Positions 1-9,257 of a stretch of 64,000 bases of DNA are shown here, in pieces. A program made the translations under genes and the position numbers. Every line of letters starts with the position of its first letter. Position 1 is the stretch's first letter. A model generated the notes under the pieces. That model did not search any database. It was given only the letters and a program-made list of their open reading frames with translations, and was not told the DNA's origin. Location of the stretch: positions 38,138,466-38,202,465 of the forward strand of contig CM055816.1 of assembly GCA_029582265.1 (NCBI GenBank), in the 5' to 3' direction. The DNA is from Zoroaster sp. YZ-2022 (Eukaryota; Echinodermata; Asteroidea; Forcipulatida; Zoroasteridae).

Positions 1-432
1 GAGTCAGATGTAAAAGATCCTCGGAAATGTTATAATCCAAAAATCGATAAAGTTTCGATTACTATAGAAGGAGTTCCCAATCAACTCTACGCGCAAGGGA
101 TGCGCAGGTATCAACACTGGGAAGAAATTCAAAAATATTTCGGAGATTTGAAAGAAGAACACGCCATGCAAGTAACCAAAGCTTTAAATTTATCAAATGT
201 GAAACAAGCCGATTATTTACTAAATAAATACGGTTTGTTTTTAGATATGAGATGCAGCGACGACAACAAAATTCACGGAAGCGGAAGACGAGTAGAAAAC
301 TTATCTGAAGGAATTACCATTCAAATGGATAAAGAGGCGGAAACCGCGGGTGATTTATACCTCTACACTTTTATCATCATGGACGCGCAACTCAATATCG
401 AAAACGGACGGTTTCATTCCGTGGAATATTAA
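1..432 (+). CDS. Polinton capsid-like protein, C-terminal part
   Basis: The frame is open from the first base of the window to a TAA at 430-432, giving about 143 residues. The gene continues off the left edge; the ATG at 100 is internal. The tail contains IHGSGRRVENLSEG and ends DAQLNIENGRFHSVEY. From memory this resembles the C-terminus of the animal F54H12.2-like proteins, which are Polinton structural proteins; whether major or minor jelly-roll capsid protein cannot be decided here. The visible part has no internal stop, unlike most of its neighbours. It is followed 26 bp later by the packaging ATPase on the same strand, a pairing expected in a virion-assembly module. Confidence 0.5.
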   Translation, partial: ESDVKDPRKCYNPKIDKVSITIEGVPNQLYAQGMRRYQHWEEIQKYFGDLKEEHAMQVTKALNLSNVKQADYLLNKYGLFLDMRCSDDNKIHGSGRRVENLSEGITIQMDKEAETAGDLYLYTFIIMDAQLNIENGRFHSVEY

Positions 433-458
433 CATGTTGACTATTATTTAAAAAAAAC

Positions 459-1132
459 ATGTTAAAAACTATGTTACCGAAATACCCACACGCTGCCTTA
501 ATTTGCGGACAAACTGGATGCGGAAAAACAGAATTTGTTTTAAATCTATTAGAAAAAGAATATCGTAAATATTTTACAACTATCGTCGTATTATGTCCCA
601 CCGTCGCGGTAAATCTCGCGTATCAAAATAGAAAATGGATTTGGAACGACGAGCGAGTGCACGTCGACGATCTGAGTGATTTATCATTAAACAAAGCGAT
701 AGAAATTTATAGCGACGTTTTTAAAGGAGACGAGACGTTGTTTATCATCGACGACTGTAGCGCGAGTAAAGAATTACAGTATAAAAAATACGAAAAGTTT
801 TTCAGCTGGTGATCGGCGTGAATGGCCCTGAGATAATTCGTGAGGCTACTTATGGCTAAAAGTTGGCTTTTAGCGGGAGACACGCCAACCACAGCGGTTG
901 GATTCTTTCACAAAAATATGATAGCGTGTTGAAAGGTTTTAGAGAGCAACTAAAGTGGGTGTGTATATTTTATTGTAAAGATAGAGACTCGTTTGAAAAT
1001 TGTCTTCGAGAAAATGATGTCGTACCGACTAAAGAGTTGAGAATACAAATGAATGAAAAATTTAAACGAGTCAAACATAGCAAGTTGATTTTAAAAACGG
1101 ATCAACCTACCGATTACGCGATACTTGACTAG
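459..1132 (+). pseudogene. Polinton genome-packaging ATPase (FtsK/HerA type), interrupted
   Basis: The N-terminal half (459 to about 799) has a clear Walker A loop, GQTGCGKTEF, at residues 17-26 and a Walker B strand, LFIIDDC, near residue 98. The C-terminal half (from about 863) begins AFSGRHANHSGW and runs to TAG at 1130-1132. This family packages DNA into adenovirus- and Polinton-type capsids. The two halves are in different frames because a 65-bp insertion bounded by a 7-bp duplication (AAAAGTT at 793-799 and 858-864) lies between them. The rest of each half is open, so this insertion is the only visible lesion. The stop codon falls inside a 45-bp tandem repeat that begins at 1124. Confidence 0.85.
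800..864. other. 65-bp insertion with 7-bp direct duplication
   Basis: AAAAGTT occurs at 793-799 and again at 858-864, exactly bracketing the point where ATPase homology breaks. The offset of 65 bp shifts the reading frame by two. The insert has no ORF and no obvious terminal inverted repeat. It could be a small transposon footprint or a filler inserted during break repair. Confidence 0.7.
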
Positions 1133-1285
1133 GTCGTGCTAGGTAACTTGTTAGGTTGCTATAGGTGACTTGACTAGGTCGTACTAGATAACTTGTTAGG
1201 TTGCTATAGGTGACTTGACTAGGTCGTACTAGGTAACTTGACTAGGTTGCACTAGGTGACTTGACTAGGTCGTACTAGGTAGCTT
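1124..1285. repeat. 45-bp tandem repeat, about 3.5 copies
   Basis: Units start at 1124, 1169, 1214 and 1260 with CTTGACTAGGTCGT. Each unit also contains a weaker half-repeat of about 23 bp (CTTG.TAGGTTGC.). The first unit covers the end of the ATPase reading frame and supplies its TAG stop. The array fills the gap before the next small ORF. Confidence 0.9.
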
Positions 1286-1318
1286 ACTAAGATTATATAA
1301 TACAATTTATAGATAAAT

Positions 1319-1501
1319 ATGCTTATCGAATGTTTAGTTACAGTTTGTGTTTTTACAAACTGCTTGACGCTAGTCGGAGTTGGACTTTTGATTCATAAAA
1401 TTTCTCTCGTCGATAGTGAAATTATAAAACCCTTATTATCAGCAAAAGCAATTATATATAAATTAATTTCTCGCATTATATATAATAACGGAACAAGTTG
1501 A
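1319..1501 (+). CDS. Small hydrophobic protein of the Polinton
   Basis: A 60-residue ORF starting with ATG. Its N-terminal segment (residues about 4-25, including LVTVCVFTNCLTLVGVGLL) is strongly hydrophobic and would form a signal anchor or a single membrane helix. Family and function are not recognised. It may be only the start of a longer protein, because a different frame directly downstream (from about 1494) continues with conserved-looking coding sequence. It sits in the small-protein block of the Polinton between ATPase and integrase. Confidence 0.4.
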   Translation: MLIECLVTVCVFTNCLTLVGVGLLIHKISLVDSEIIKPLLSAKAIIYKLISRIIYNNGTS

Positions 1502-1965
1502 GAACATTTTAAACGAATAGCTACAATCAAGTTGCGTTGAATCGTTACCACCACCGTCTAGTCAATGCGTCGATCGTTTGATAGCCCAAGTAGCCGGAGG
1601 AAACTCGAAAAAATATTTCGGCAAAGAGTATATATAGCATTAAAGAAATTGAAGCTTTAAATTCAGTCGACCAAGATAAATTATACGTACGATACGAAGC
1701 GAGATTTGGTTGTGAAAATGATAGCTTCGTTTGGTTCCTCGATTATAACTCTATACGTTAAAGCGTTTGGAGTGGGTTTAAACTTTATCGACGTGATGGG
1801 GTACCAGTTTATGATCGACGATGAAAATGAATTAATTACAGATTTAGAAAAGGACCCGCTCATTTTGAACGCTCTTTCTCGCGGATTATGCGAAACATAC
1901 CGGTACTACAAGTAAGGAATAAACTTGGCACCGATCACAGCGGCGCTAATTTCGGTGAAACATTT
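1494..1965 (+). pseudogene. Decayed Polinton ORF of unknown function
   Basis: Coding-looking sequence is spread over at least two frames. One frame reads on from about 1494, with a stop near 1530, and contains GGNSKKYFGKEY. After about 1705 the frame ATG 1706 to TAA 1913-1915 carries LYVKAFGVGLNFIDVMGYQF and a Leu/Asp-rich tail. Sequence past that stop (NLAPITAALISVKHLK) still looks coding. The alternating hydrophobic and charged pattern and the position resemble uncharacterised small Polinton proteins. I cannot assign a role. The multiple stops mark it as broken. Confidence 0.45.
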
Positions 1966-2000
1966 AAAAAGAAAAGATTCTTGTCTAGATTATAAAGACG

Positions 2001-2412
2001 ATGGAGCAGCATGAGATAAAGAAGGAAGCGGAGATAGAGAAACAAGCAGAGATGAATCGAGTAACAAAAACACCGACTAAAATAAAAAATCCAAACAGAG
2101 TCGCAGCCGGTAAAAGACTCGCGGAACTTAATAAAAAGAAAAAAACAAAATTTAAAAAAGAAAGCGGGTGTCGAAGCAAATTACATAGCTGATGTAAAAT
2201 CTTCGAGCGATGAAACAAACACGCTGTACATCGGACTAACAGTAATAGCTTTAGTGGGTTTTGTATATTATATTTCCTCTAATCAAACACCACCACCTAC
2301 AAAAACGTTGGAGCAACCAAAACCACCACCTACAAAAACTTTCAAGCAACCGAAATTAGCGCCAAAAGTTGATGTAATCGAAAAAGAAGTTAATGTTTTT
2401 AAAATGGAATAA
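2001..2412 (+). pseudogene. Lys-rich single-pass membrane protein of the Polinton, frameshifted
   Basis: The first frame (2001-2192) encodes a highly basic, probably helical N-terminus with RVAAGKRLAELNKKKK, a motif I associate with small Polinton proteins. Within the A-rich run near 2150-2165 the frame slips by one base. The following frame encodes one membrane helix (LYIGLTVIALVGFVYY) and a Pro/Thr/Lys tail with two near-identical PPPTKT repeats, ending at TAA 2410-2412. Basic region plus helix suggests a virion membrane or DNA-associated protein, but this is inference. Confidence 0.55.
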
Positions 2413-2452
2413 AAAATAAAAATAAAAACAAATATTGTCTATACTATAAAAT

Positions 2453-2673
2453 ATGATAGATACGAAAGGAATCCCAAATTCAGCTTATCACGGCGCTGTC
2501 GTAGGATTTATAACCGTTATTTATAGCATGGCCGCTAAAAAGTGTTTAAAATAAATCCAGCCGATTTGGGAAAGCTTAAACTAACGGCGACGGTCGGGTC
2601 GGCGTTAATTACGCAAAATTGGTTAGTTCAACAGGGAATTTTACCGCTCAGTATTATGAATTCTACTACTTGA
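2453..2673 (+). pseudogene. Small two-helix membrane protein of the Polinton, frameshifted
   Basis: ATG at 2453 opens a frame with GAVVGFITVIYSMAA, a hydrophobic segment, which stops at 2552-2554. The next frame immediately continues with KINPADLGKLKL and a second hydrophobic stretch, ending at TGA 2671-2673. A one-base slip near 2540-2548 explains the break. The protein would be about 72 residues. Polintons commonly encode such proteins beside the integrase. Function is unknown. Confidence 0.5.
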
Positions 2674-2693
2674 TTTATTTATAAAATTATAAA

Positions 2694-2835
2694 ATGGATA
2701 AGCATACGACATTAAAATTAGAAAATGTGTATTATATAGTCCAATTAATATTTATAAATACTAAATGGATAAACGTACGAGATTAAAACTAGAAAACGCG
2801 TATTATAGTCCGAAAGGATATAAAGGTCAATCGGC
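2694..2835. repeat. 71-bp diverged tandem duplication of the integrase start
   Basis: ATGGATAA.CGTACGA.ATTAAAA.TAGAAAA.GTATTATA occurs at 2694 and again 71 bp later at 2765. The copies differ by several substitutions and a small insertion. Only the second copy reads on into the integrase, so the first is a remnant. Confidence 0.8.
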
Positions 2836-3782
2836 GATTTAAAAATTAGCTAGAGAAACTAAAGTTTCTAAATGTTTAGTTCAACAGTGGATAAAAAAGC
2901 AAGCGCTGTGGCAAATTTATTTACCCTATCCCACCTACATTCCTAGACCGACCAGCTCAAACTCGATTCTAGAAAAACCAAACGAGGTTCATCAAGCGGA
3001 TTTATTGTTTCTTCCTCACGATACGATCAGTAAAATTATATACAAGTACGCGTTAACCATTTCTGACGAAGCCAGCAGGTACAAAGAAGCAGAACCGTTA
3101 ATCGATAAAACTGCCTCGCGAGTCAGTAATGCGTTTGAAACAATTTATAAGCGTTCTCCGCTAACTTGGCCGAACATTTTAAAAGTCGATCCTGGAAAAG
3201 AATTATGGCGAGCGTCAATACTTTAATGAGTAAAAATAATGTAAAAATACAAAGAAGCGAAGCCGGTAATCATAGAGCGCAAGGTATAGTAGAACGATTC
3301 AATAGAACTTTAGCCGAAAGATTATTTTCTCATTAATACGCGCGAGAAATAGTAACGGATACGAGATCTAGAGAATGGGTAAAAAGATTACCGCTGGTTA
3401 TAAAAGCATTAAATAATGAAACAACTAGACTCATAAATTTAAAACCTAAAGATGTTATTAAACGAAAATTCGTTGAGCAAAATCCAGCTTCACCGGCTAT
3501 TAAAAAGAATGAAAAAATAATTGCTTCGAACGCGTTAGTTAGATATTTATACGCACCCGGTGAAGTTGAAAACGATACGAGACGACGCGCGACCGATCCG
3601 ATATGGTCTATAAAAATTATTCCATTAAATCTTCTATGAAAGCACAAAATCAACCGATCTTGTATTATTTAAACTCGGGTCCTGCTCGTAGTTTTGTGAA
3701 AGAAGAATTACAAATCGTTCCGCGAGATACTGAAAATCCACCTAAAAATTATAACTCTTCTGTCATTGATGAAATCTTATAA
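2694..3782 (+). pseudogene. Retroviral-type (DDE) integrase of the Polinton, broken
   Basis: Three pieces fit an rve-fold integrase, which inserts the linear element into host DNA. The first catalytic Asp lies in HQADLLFL near 2990-3012, the second in the VDPGKEL region near 3184-3204, and the Glu in GIVERFNRTL near 3283-3312. The C-terminal region (DPIWSIK, then GPARSFVKEELQIVP in another frame) is typical of Polinton integrases. Breaks seen: TAA at 2840-2842, TAA at 3224-3226 with a frame change, TAA at 3334-3336, and a frameshift near 3620. The last 34 bp overlap the 3' end of the convergent polymerase gene. The start region is duplicated (ATG at 2694 and 2765). Confidence 0.9.
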
Positions 3783-6700
3783 TGATCGTAAGCAAAAGTG
3801 TATCTTCCGTCTTGTAAAATATATCTCTTTGTATCGAACCCATCCAACGTTGTGTTATTCACGGTCATCGTGAATAATCTAATACCCTTATTTCTAATAA
3901 AATTCATACAGTGATAAAGCGTTTTATTTTTGAATAAAACGTGTTTAAAATCCTCAAATATAATTTTCTTTTTCAATACTTGTTTTTTAACGCCCTTGGC
4001 CCTTTTTAGTTATTCTTTATCCGATAAAAGTATCGAGTACATTTTAGATCTTAAACCTACATATTCGGAGATCGGAGTTCCAGATGTCTCGTCTTTAAAC
4101 TTTCCGATGACCTTTTTATTCTCTTCCGAATACAAAAAATGATATTTTGAATAATTACTAAAATCGAATAAATCTTTGTCTTCTTCCATATCTTTATAAA
4201 CGTCTCTCGTTTGAATCTCCACCAACAAGCTGTCCGTATCCGTGTAAAGTAAATGACATTTTTCGTTGTATTTCTTTTTTAAATGATTGTAATAAAAATT
4301 GTACATGAAAGCTTTAGATAATTCCAATATACACATTCCAACGTATACGGGGCGGTTGAGTAGGAGTTTTGTTTTATGCATGTGTATAGCCGCTAAATCG
4401 AAATCAAAAATCTTCTGCTCGGCAAATGTTGGTTGAGCAATTGCTCTAACCATACGTTTCCCCTCATTTTCATCGTTTAATCTAAAGAGATTCACGTTAA
4501 CGTGATTTCGTATATTTTCCATCGTTTTTCCAAAAACATTATTCATGAGTTTGTACAAGTCTTTCTCAAAATCAGACTTTGCATTTTTTCTGAGTTGAGT
4601 ATTTAAATCGATGTATGATTTCATCCACGGTGATTCGTCAAATTCTAAAACACGATGAATTTTAGTTAGTTTCATACCGAGTTGTAAATACAGCTGTAAA
4701 TTTCTATAATGAAGAACGTATTTCGTTTTGTCGCCTAAATTACAAACTAATTTTTTAACGTTTGAAGCGGGTTTGTCACCCAATAGCTTCAGCTGATACG
4801 GCGACATCCATTGTTTTGGAATTTTCAATGATTCTGGCGCCAGTGGATAACCGTTGTGAGAATCGTGTAATTCTTTAGGATATTCTAAATCCACTTCTAA
4901 AATGTATCCTTTTCCATATTTGTATCCTTTTTTTCATTTGAGACTGTCAATTTGGTTTTTAGTCAACCATTTAAATTTACCCGTTGGAAGAAGTTGACTC
5001 ATCACCCAACCGTATAAATTATTCGCGTCTAAATACAAAACTCGAAGGTTTTGACGAATCGTAATCTGGTAAGAATTCGTTGTTTGCTTTTGCGTATCTC
5101 TGACTTACCATCGATATTCCTCCTCTCAAACATTTTTCTATAAATAAATATATGTCGTAATCCGTTAACAACTCTAAATTTATTTCTGAGTGTTTCAATA
5201 AAGCGTCCCAAATCAAGCCGGGACCCGTGTAATATTGAGCCGGATCCAACTTGTAGTGTTTTATACATGTTGTACGAAAACTTTCAAACACGTCCGCCAA
5301 TAACAAAGTATCAGTACGCACGTACAAATCGTGATAATCACCTAAATGTTTACATTGGAATATATTCCAAACGTTCTTTGCGTGCTCGTACTCTTCGTTT
5401 GTAATGTGCGAGTCGTTTAAACGACTATAACAAGCTTCTTTACAAGGAAGTTGAGTTTCTTCAAACCGTTCGAAACTGTCCATGTACTCGTAACAATAAA
5501 CGCCTTTCTTTAAAAGTAGCTTTAATTTTTCTAGATCTGATTCGTGTTATTTAGTAATGTGAAAATTCTTTTCATCGATCGATTTAACGAGCTTATCGAG
5601 CGAAGCGTTTAAAAATTGCATGCTATCGATAAAACGCAGTTGCCCGATTGAAAAAGAAATGTACTTTTCCATATTGTTAGGGATACAACTTAAATCTCCT
5701 TTTGTTTGCTGCTTGCATGATTAAACGAGAGTCGAATCCTCGTAAATTATGAAATACGACCGGGATAAACGTTTTGCCCGGTTTTAAACACAGTTTTAAA
5801 TTACATTTATTATGCGCTGCGCCTCTATATTTTCCGGTGACGTGACAATGATCTCTGACTTTTTCATAAGATTTCTTTAATCCTTCTACATTTTTACAAC
5901 ATTTACACGCAAAAATGCGTAGAATCTGTTCTACAAACCCAACAATAACACTCGTCGTCGTCGTTGGCGCGGTGAAAATAAATTTTTTCGCATATCCAAC
6001 ACTCGCTGGCGTTTTGAAAATTTTCTACATCGTCTTGCGTCATAATAATATCTTTAGGGTTTTAAAACATCTCGTTAATCTTTTTTACTTCTTCTTCCAA
6101 TGCATTTAAAAAGTGCTTGACGGTATCTTTACCCCTATATGTCTTGGGTAAGGATTCTTCACGATCGCATCGAACGACTTTGTACGAATAACCACAAGGG
6201 ATGTGTTCATTTTTTATTTCAGTATTGGTCGTACTCGCGTCGTTAGTCTCTGGAACTATAATCGTTTCAATGTCTGCGTATATAACAACAGGAACTTTCA
6301 TCTTTCTATTAAAATTTCGAAATTTTAATATATCGTTTTTACCCTTTTCTGGCATCTCGATACAAACCGCTCTGACGCCTATGCCCCTACACTCAACAAT
6401 GTGAACTTGAAGCAAATCTTCTCTACTGTAACCGTGCAAGCAACGATCGCAAAAGTGTTTACGTTCTTTATGTTTCGTTTGATCATAAAGTAATTTATTA
6501 AAAACAATTATCCAAATGTAGTGCGATTTAATTTCATCCTCTATTTCTTGATTTATCAATAATAAATTTATACGTTTTATTTCTTTGGGCTGATTACTAA
6601 TTTGAAAAGGTACGATCGATTTTCCTTCGCAACCAAAAACGTTTATGGCCAAATTGTTTTGTTTTTCAACTTTTCCGATCTGACTGATTGGCGTTGGAGC

Positions 6701-7129
6701 ATCGATCCCATCAAAATTTAATTTATATTTTTTCTTGTAACTAAACGTTTTATCCAAATGAGTTTTAGTGGGATAAAGAGCGGAACATAGCGCCCATCGC
6801 AAACAATTACCATCTTTGTTTTTTACGTTTATGCATGCCTTTTTGTTTTTCCAATAAGGTAAAAGATCGATAAAAGAACCGCCTCTAAAAGGTCTATATC
6901 TCGAAATTGTAATACTCATTGACATAAAACGATCTAACGCCCATCCGGAACCGTCCTTCCTACTTGTTTCTAAAACCTCGTTAATTTCATCAAAAGCCCT
7001 AGCTAATTCATCTTCGATATCGTTCATATTTAATAAAACTATTTGATTGTTATTATGAAAATGAATCTCTTGATATACAACCGTACCATCATCGCGAGTT
7101 CTACGCAATCGAAACTTAACATAAATCAT
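3749..7129 (-). pseudogene. Protein-primed family B DNA polymerase of the Polinton (PolB), broken
   Basis: The product would be about 1,100 residues, normal for Polinton PolB. In order: an N-terminal domain with KDGNCLRWALCSALYP; a C2H2-like HFCDRCLHGYS...H..EC; exonuclease motif I YADIETI (in 6062-7129); an HNH-like DHCHVTGKYRGAAHN (5819-5857); exonuclease motif II FHNLRGFDSRL (near 5740); palm motif A YLDANNLYGW (near 5010-5035); [13 protein letters not shown]; palm motif C YTDTDS (near 4230-4250); and the C-terminal tail to 3749. It would replicate the linear element from a terminal protein. Breaks: in-frame TAA at 6062-6064, stops or frame changes between 5490 and 5900, a frameshift near 5020-5035, TGA at 4934-4936 and TAA at 4010-4012. 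Confidence 0.93.
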
Positions 7130-7248
7130 AAACTTTATCTCTCCAAATTTGGCTTAACCGCATAAAAAAGGTAAAAATCTCTCTCTCTACTATCACCGTT
7201 CGGTACGGTCATCGTTCGCCGTCGTAAATACCTTCCGCCGTCAATGGG
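7130..7248. other. 5' flank of PolB, possible right end of the Polinton
   Basis: This 119-bp stretch lies between the PolB start and the TTC array. No terminal inverted repeat can be tested because the other end is outside the window. It is open on - as part of a chance frame that reads through the GAA repeats. Confidence 0.4.
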
Positions 7249-7422
7249 TTCTTCTTCTTCTTCTTCTTCTTCTTCTTCTTCTTCTTCTTCTTCTTCTTCT
7301 TCTTCTTCTTCTTCTTCTTCTTCTTCTTCTTCTTCTTCTTCTTCTTCTTCTTCTTCTTCTTCTTCTTCTTCTTCTTCTTCTTCTTCTTCTTCTTCTTCTT
7401 CTTCTTCTTCTTCTTCTTCTTC
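7249..7422. repeat. (TTC)58 microsatellite, 5' side of LINE
   Basis: Perfect, uninterrupted TTC repeats for 174 bp on the + strand. The array stops abruptly at the first base of the LINE 5' region (CTTGTAGGTCACG). It reads as poly-Ser on + and poly-Glu on -; neither is a real protein. Confidence 0.98.
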
Positions 7423-7632
7423 CTTGTAGGTCACGTTTTGATCGAGCTCCGGAGTAAGTAAGATTTTTGTAGCTTTTAGACCTTGTATGGTCACAGTTTT
7501 TATATTATCTTATTTAGTATTTATCATAGAACCTGCAAGACCATCCTCAAACTGTCGGGTTCTATAATTTTAGTGTATTTTACTGTAATTTCTCGTTTTA
7601 ATTTGGTTATTTTCGGCCTCTGGCTGGTCACC
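7423..7632 (+). other. LINE 5' untranslated region
   Basis: The sequence runs from the end of the TTC array to the first ORF1 ATG. A short imperfect repeat, CCTTGTAGGTCACG near 7422 and CCTTGTATGGTCACAG near 7482, may belong to an internal promoter. No TATA box is evident. Confidence 0.5.
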
Positions 7633-9214
7633 ATGACCAGTCAAGCATCACCAATTGAAAGGGGTCAGCCAAGCGTGAGCACGGCTGGCCCTGCGAAACC
7701 CATTGTTCAGGACATGAGTGAGCCTTATCGCGTCACCAGGAACAATGGCGTCTCTTTCAATGCTGCTGACAAGGTATCTGTACAAACATACGTAGACGCA
7801 TTTACTGCACATATACCCCAAAAGAAGTGATTTCGGCCTCCTGAATATCAAATGGCCGAATCGCAATCTACCTAAACTCGAGGGAGGCAGTAATCAACGC
7901 CGTTCAGAAAGGTTTAGTATACGGTGACTCCTTTCTTGAGCTCACTCCCCTCGTTCGCCCCACAACTCGTCTCATACTATCTAATGTTTATCCTGAAATA
8001 CCAAACTCGGTCCTTGTCAGCAACATTTCCTCTTTTGTAAAGTAGTGTCACAAGTTCGACCCATTCCCCTGGGATTCAAAAATAAAGAATTAACCCACAT
8101 TATGAGCTTCAGAAGACAGGTACAGGTTCTTTTAAATCCAAATATCATCCCTCCCGACCACATTAATTTCTCATTTTGCAATGTCAATTATCGTGTCTTT
8201 CTATCTACGGAGTCAGTGCGGTGTTTTAATTGCGGGGAGTTTGGACACATCAGCCGCTCCTGCAAAAAACACAAAAATTCCGATAAACATGACGAAAATG
8301 ATGACACAACCTCCAACCCCCTAAACCCACCACCGATCTTCGTGCACAATAAGAAATCAGACCCTAAACATCCTCCCAAACGGTCGAAACCCAACCCGCC
8401 CGATCCTGCTGCCGCTACGACTGCGCGTCCCGCGTCTGGACGGCCGGACGCGGGCTCAAGCGAGCCCGCGTCCGATGCGCCTGGCTCGGCCGCCGCCCGA
8501 TCTTCCATCGGGGGTGAGGTGCTGACCCGGGCGCCGTCTTCCTCCTCCGCTGGAAACTCCAAGGAGTCCTCGGCGGGGGCGGATGCGGGCGCGCCGAGTG
8601 GTAGCACAGATCGGGCCACCCCATCTCTCACGCCTGGTGCTTCCCCTTCCCAACCATCCACTCCAAATCCCACCAATAAACAATTCTCTGTATGGGGCTC
8701 GCCACCTGCACCCACGAGAAGTTTTTCTGATGTTGTTTCAAAAGGAAAACAGACACCCACAGCAACTTCTTCGACCCCCTCCAAAGTTCGCCTAATCACA
8801 CTAAAATCACCATCCCCACCCAGAAAACTTGCAAGGGTGTCGAGTCCCATGACGAGCAATTCCCCCTCCCTCTCCCAAGCTCTAGATTCCCAGACTCCTC
8901 TTTCCCCTACTCCATCCTCCACCGTCATGGAACAAAACACCGACACTGACTCCATGTGGGGGGATGATACTCAGACAGACGATGATCTCCTGGCTGAGCA
9001 TATTCCCATCTCCAAAGGCCCCCTCTCTGAAACTGAAATTATTAATTTCCTGTCTTCTGTAAAAGCTCGTAAATTACCTAAAATAGTTGCCAGAAAATTC
9101 ACTGGCAATATCCCCGGTCTAGTAAAACAATTAAAACCCTTACGTAACAATCCCCTGCTCAATAAAAACATGCAGCAGAGGATCCAGAAACTTGTAAAAA
9201 CTCTAAATAAATAA
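7633..9214 (+). pseudogene. LINE ORF1 protein (gag-like, CCHC zinc knuckle), frameshifted
   Basis: ORF1 of LINEs encodes an RNA-binding chaperone that packages element RNA. The first piece (from ATG 7633) stops at 7830. The frame then shifts and continues through LTPLVRPTTRLILSNVYPE to a stop near 8043. A third piece (8045-9214) contains the knuckle CFNCGEFGHISRSC (CX2CX4HX4C) at about 8221-8262. It is followed by a roughly 250-residue Pro/Ser/Ala/Thr-rich region and a basic C-terminus (KPLRNNPLLNKNMQQRIQKL). Total length is near 520 residues. The GC-rich middle (8380-8660) differs in composition from its surroundings. At least two breaks are present. Confidence 0.8.
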
Positions 9215-9257
9215 AAGTTGTCTCCTTTTCTGTCTTTCTATTCATTAGTGTATATCT

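Larger units (their letters stand above)
1..7245. mobile_element. Decayed Polinton/Maverick (adintovirus-like) element, right part
   Basis: The stretch combines a capsid-like protein end, an FtsK/HerA-type packaging ATPase, small membrane proteins, a retroviral-type integrase and a protein-primed family B DNA polymerase. That gene set is diagnostic of Polintons. Capsid to integrase run on +, and the polymerase runs on - from the right end inward, which fits the usual convergent arrangement. The left part lies outside the window, and no terminal inverted repeat or 6-bp target duplication could be identified. The right boundary is therefore set only by the (TTC)n tract at 7249. Most genes carry stops or frameshifts, so this is a dead integrated copy. 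Confidence 0.88.

Noticed and set aside
7135..7494. 119-residue ORF with poly-Glu on -
   Set aside because: It is the GAA strand of the TTC microsatellite joined to the Polinton flank; no conserved protein.
8188..8955. 255-residue antisense ORF
   Set aside because: It lies wholly opposite ORF1 of the LINE, which has a real zinc knuckle; composition-driven.
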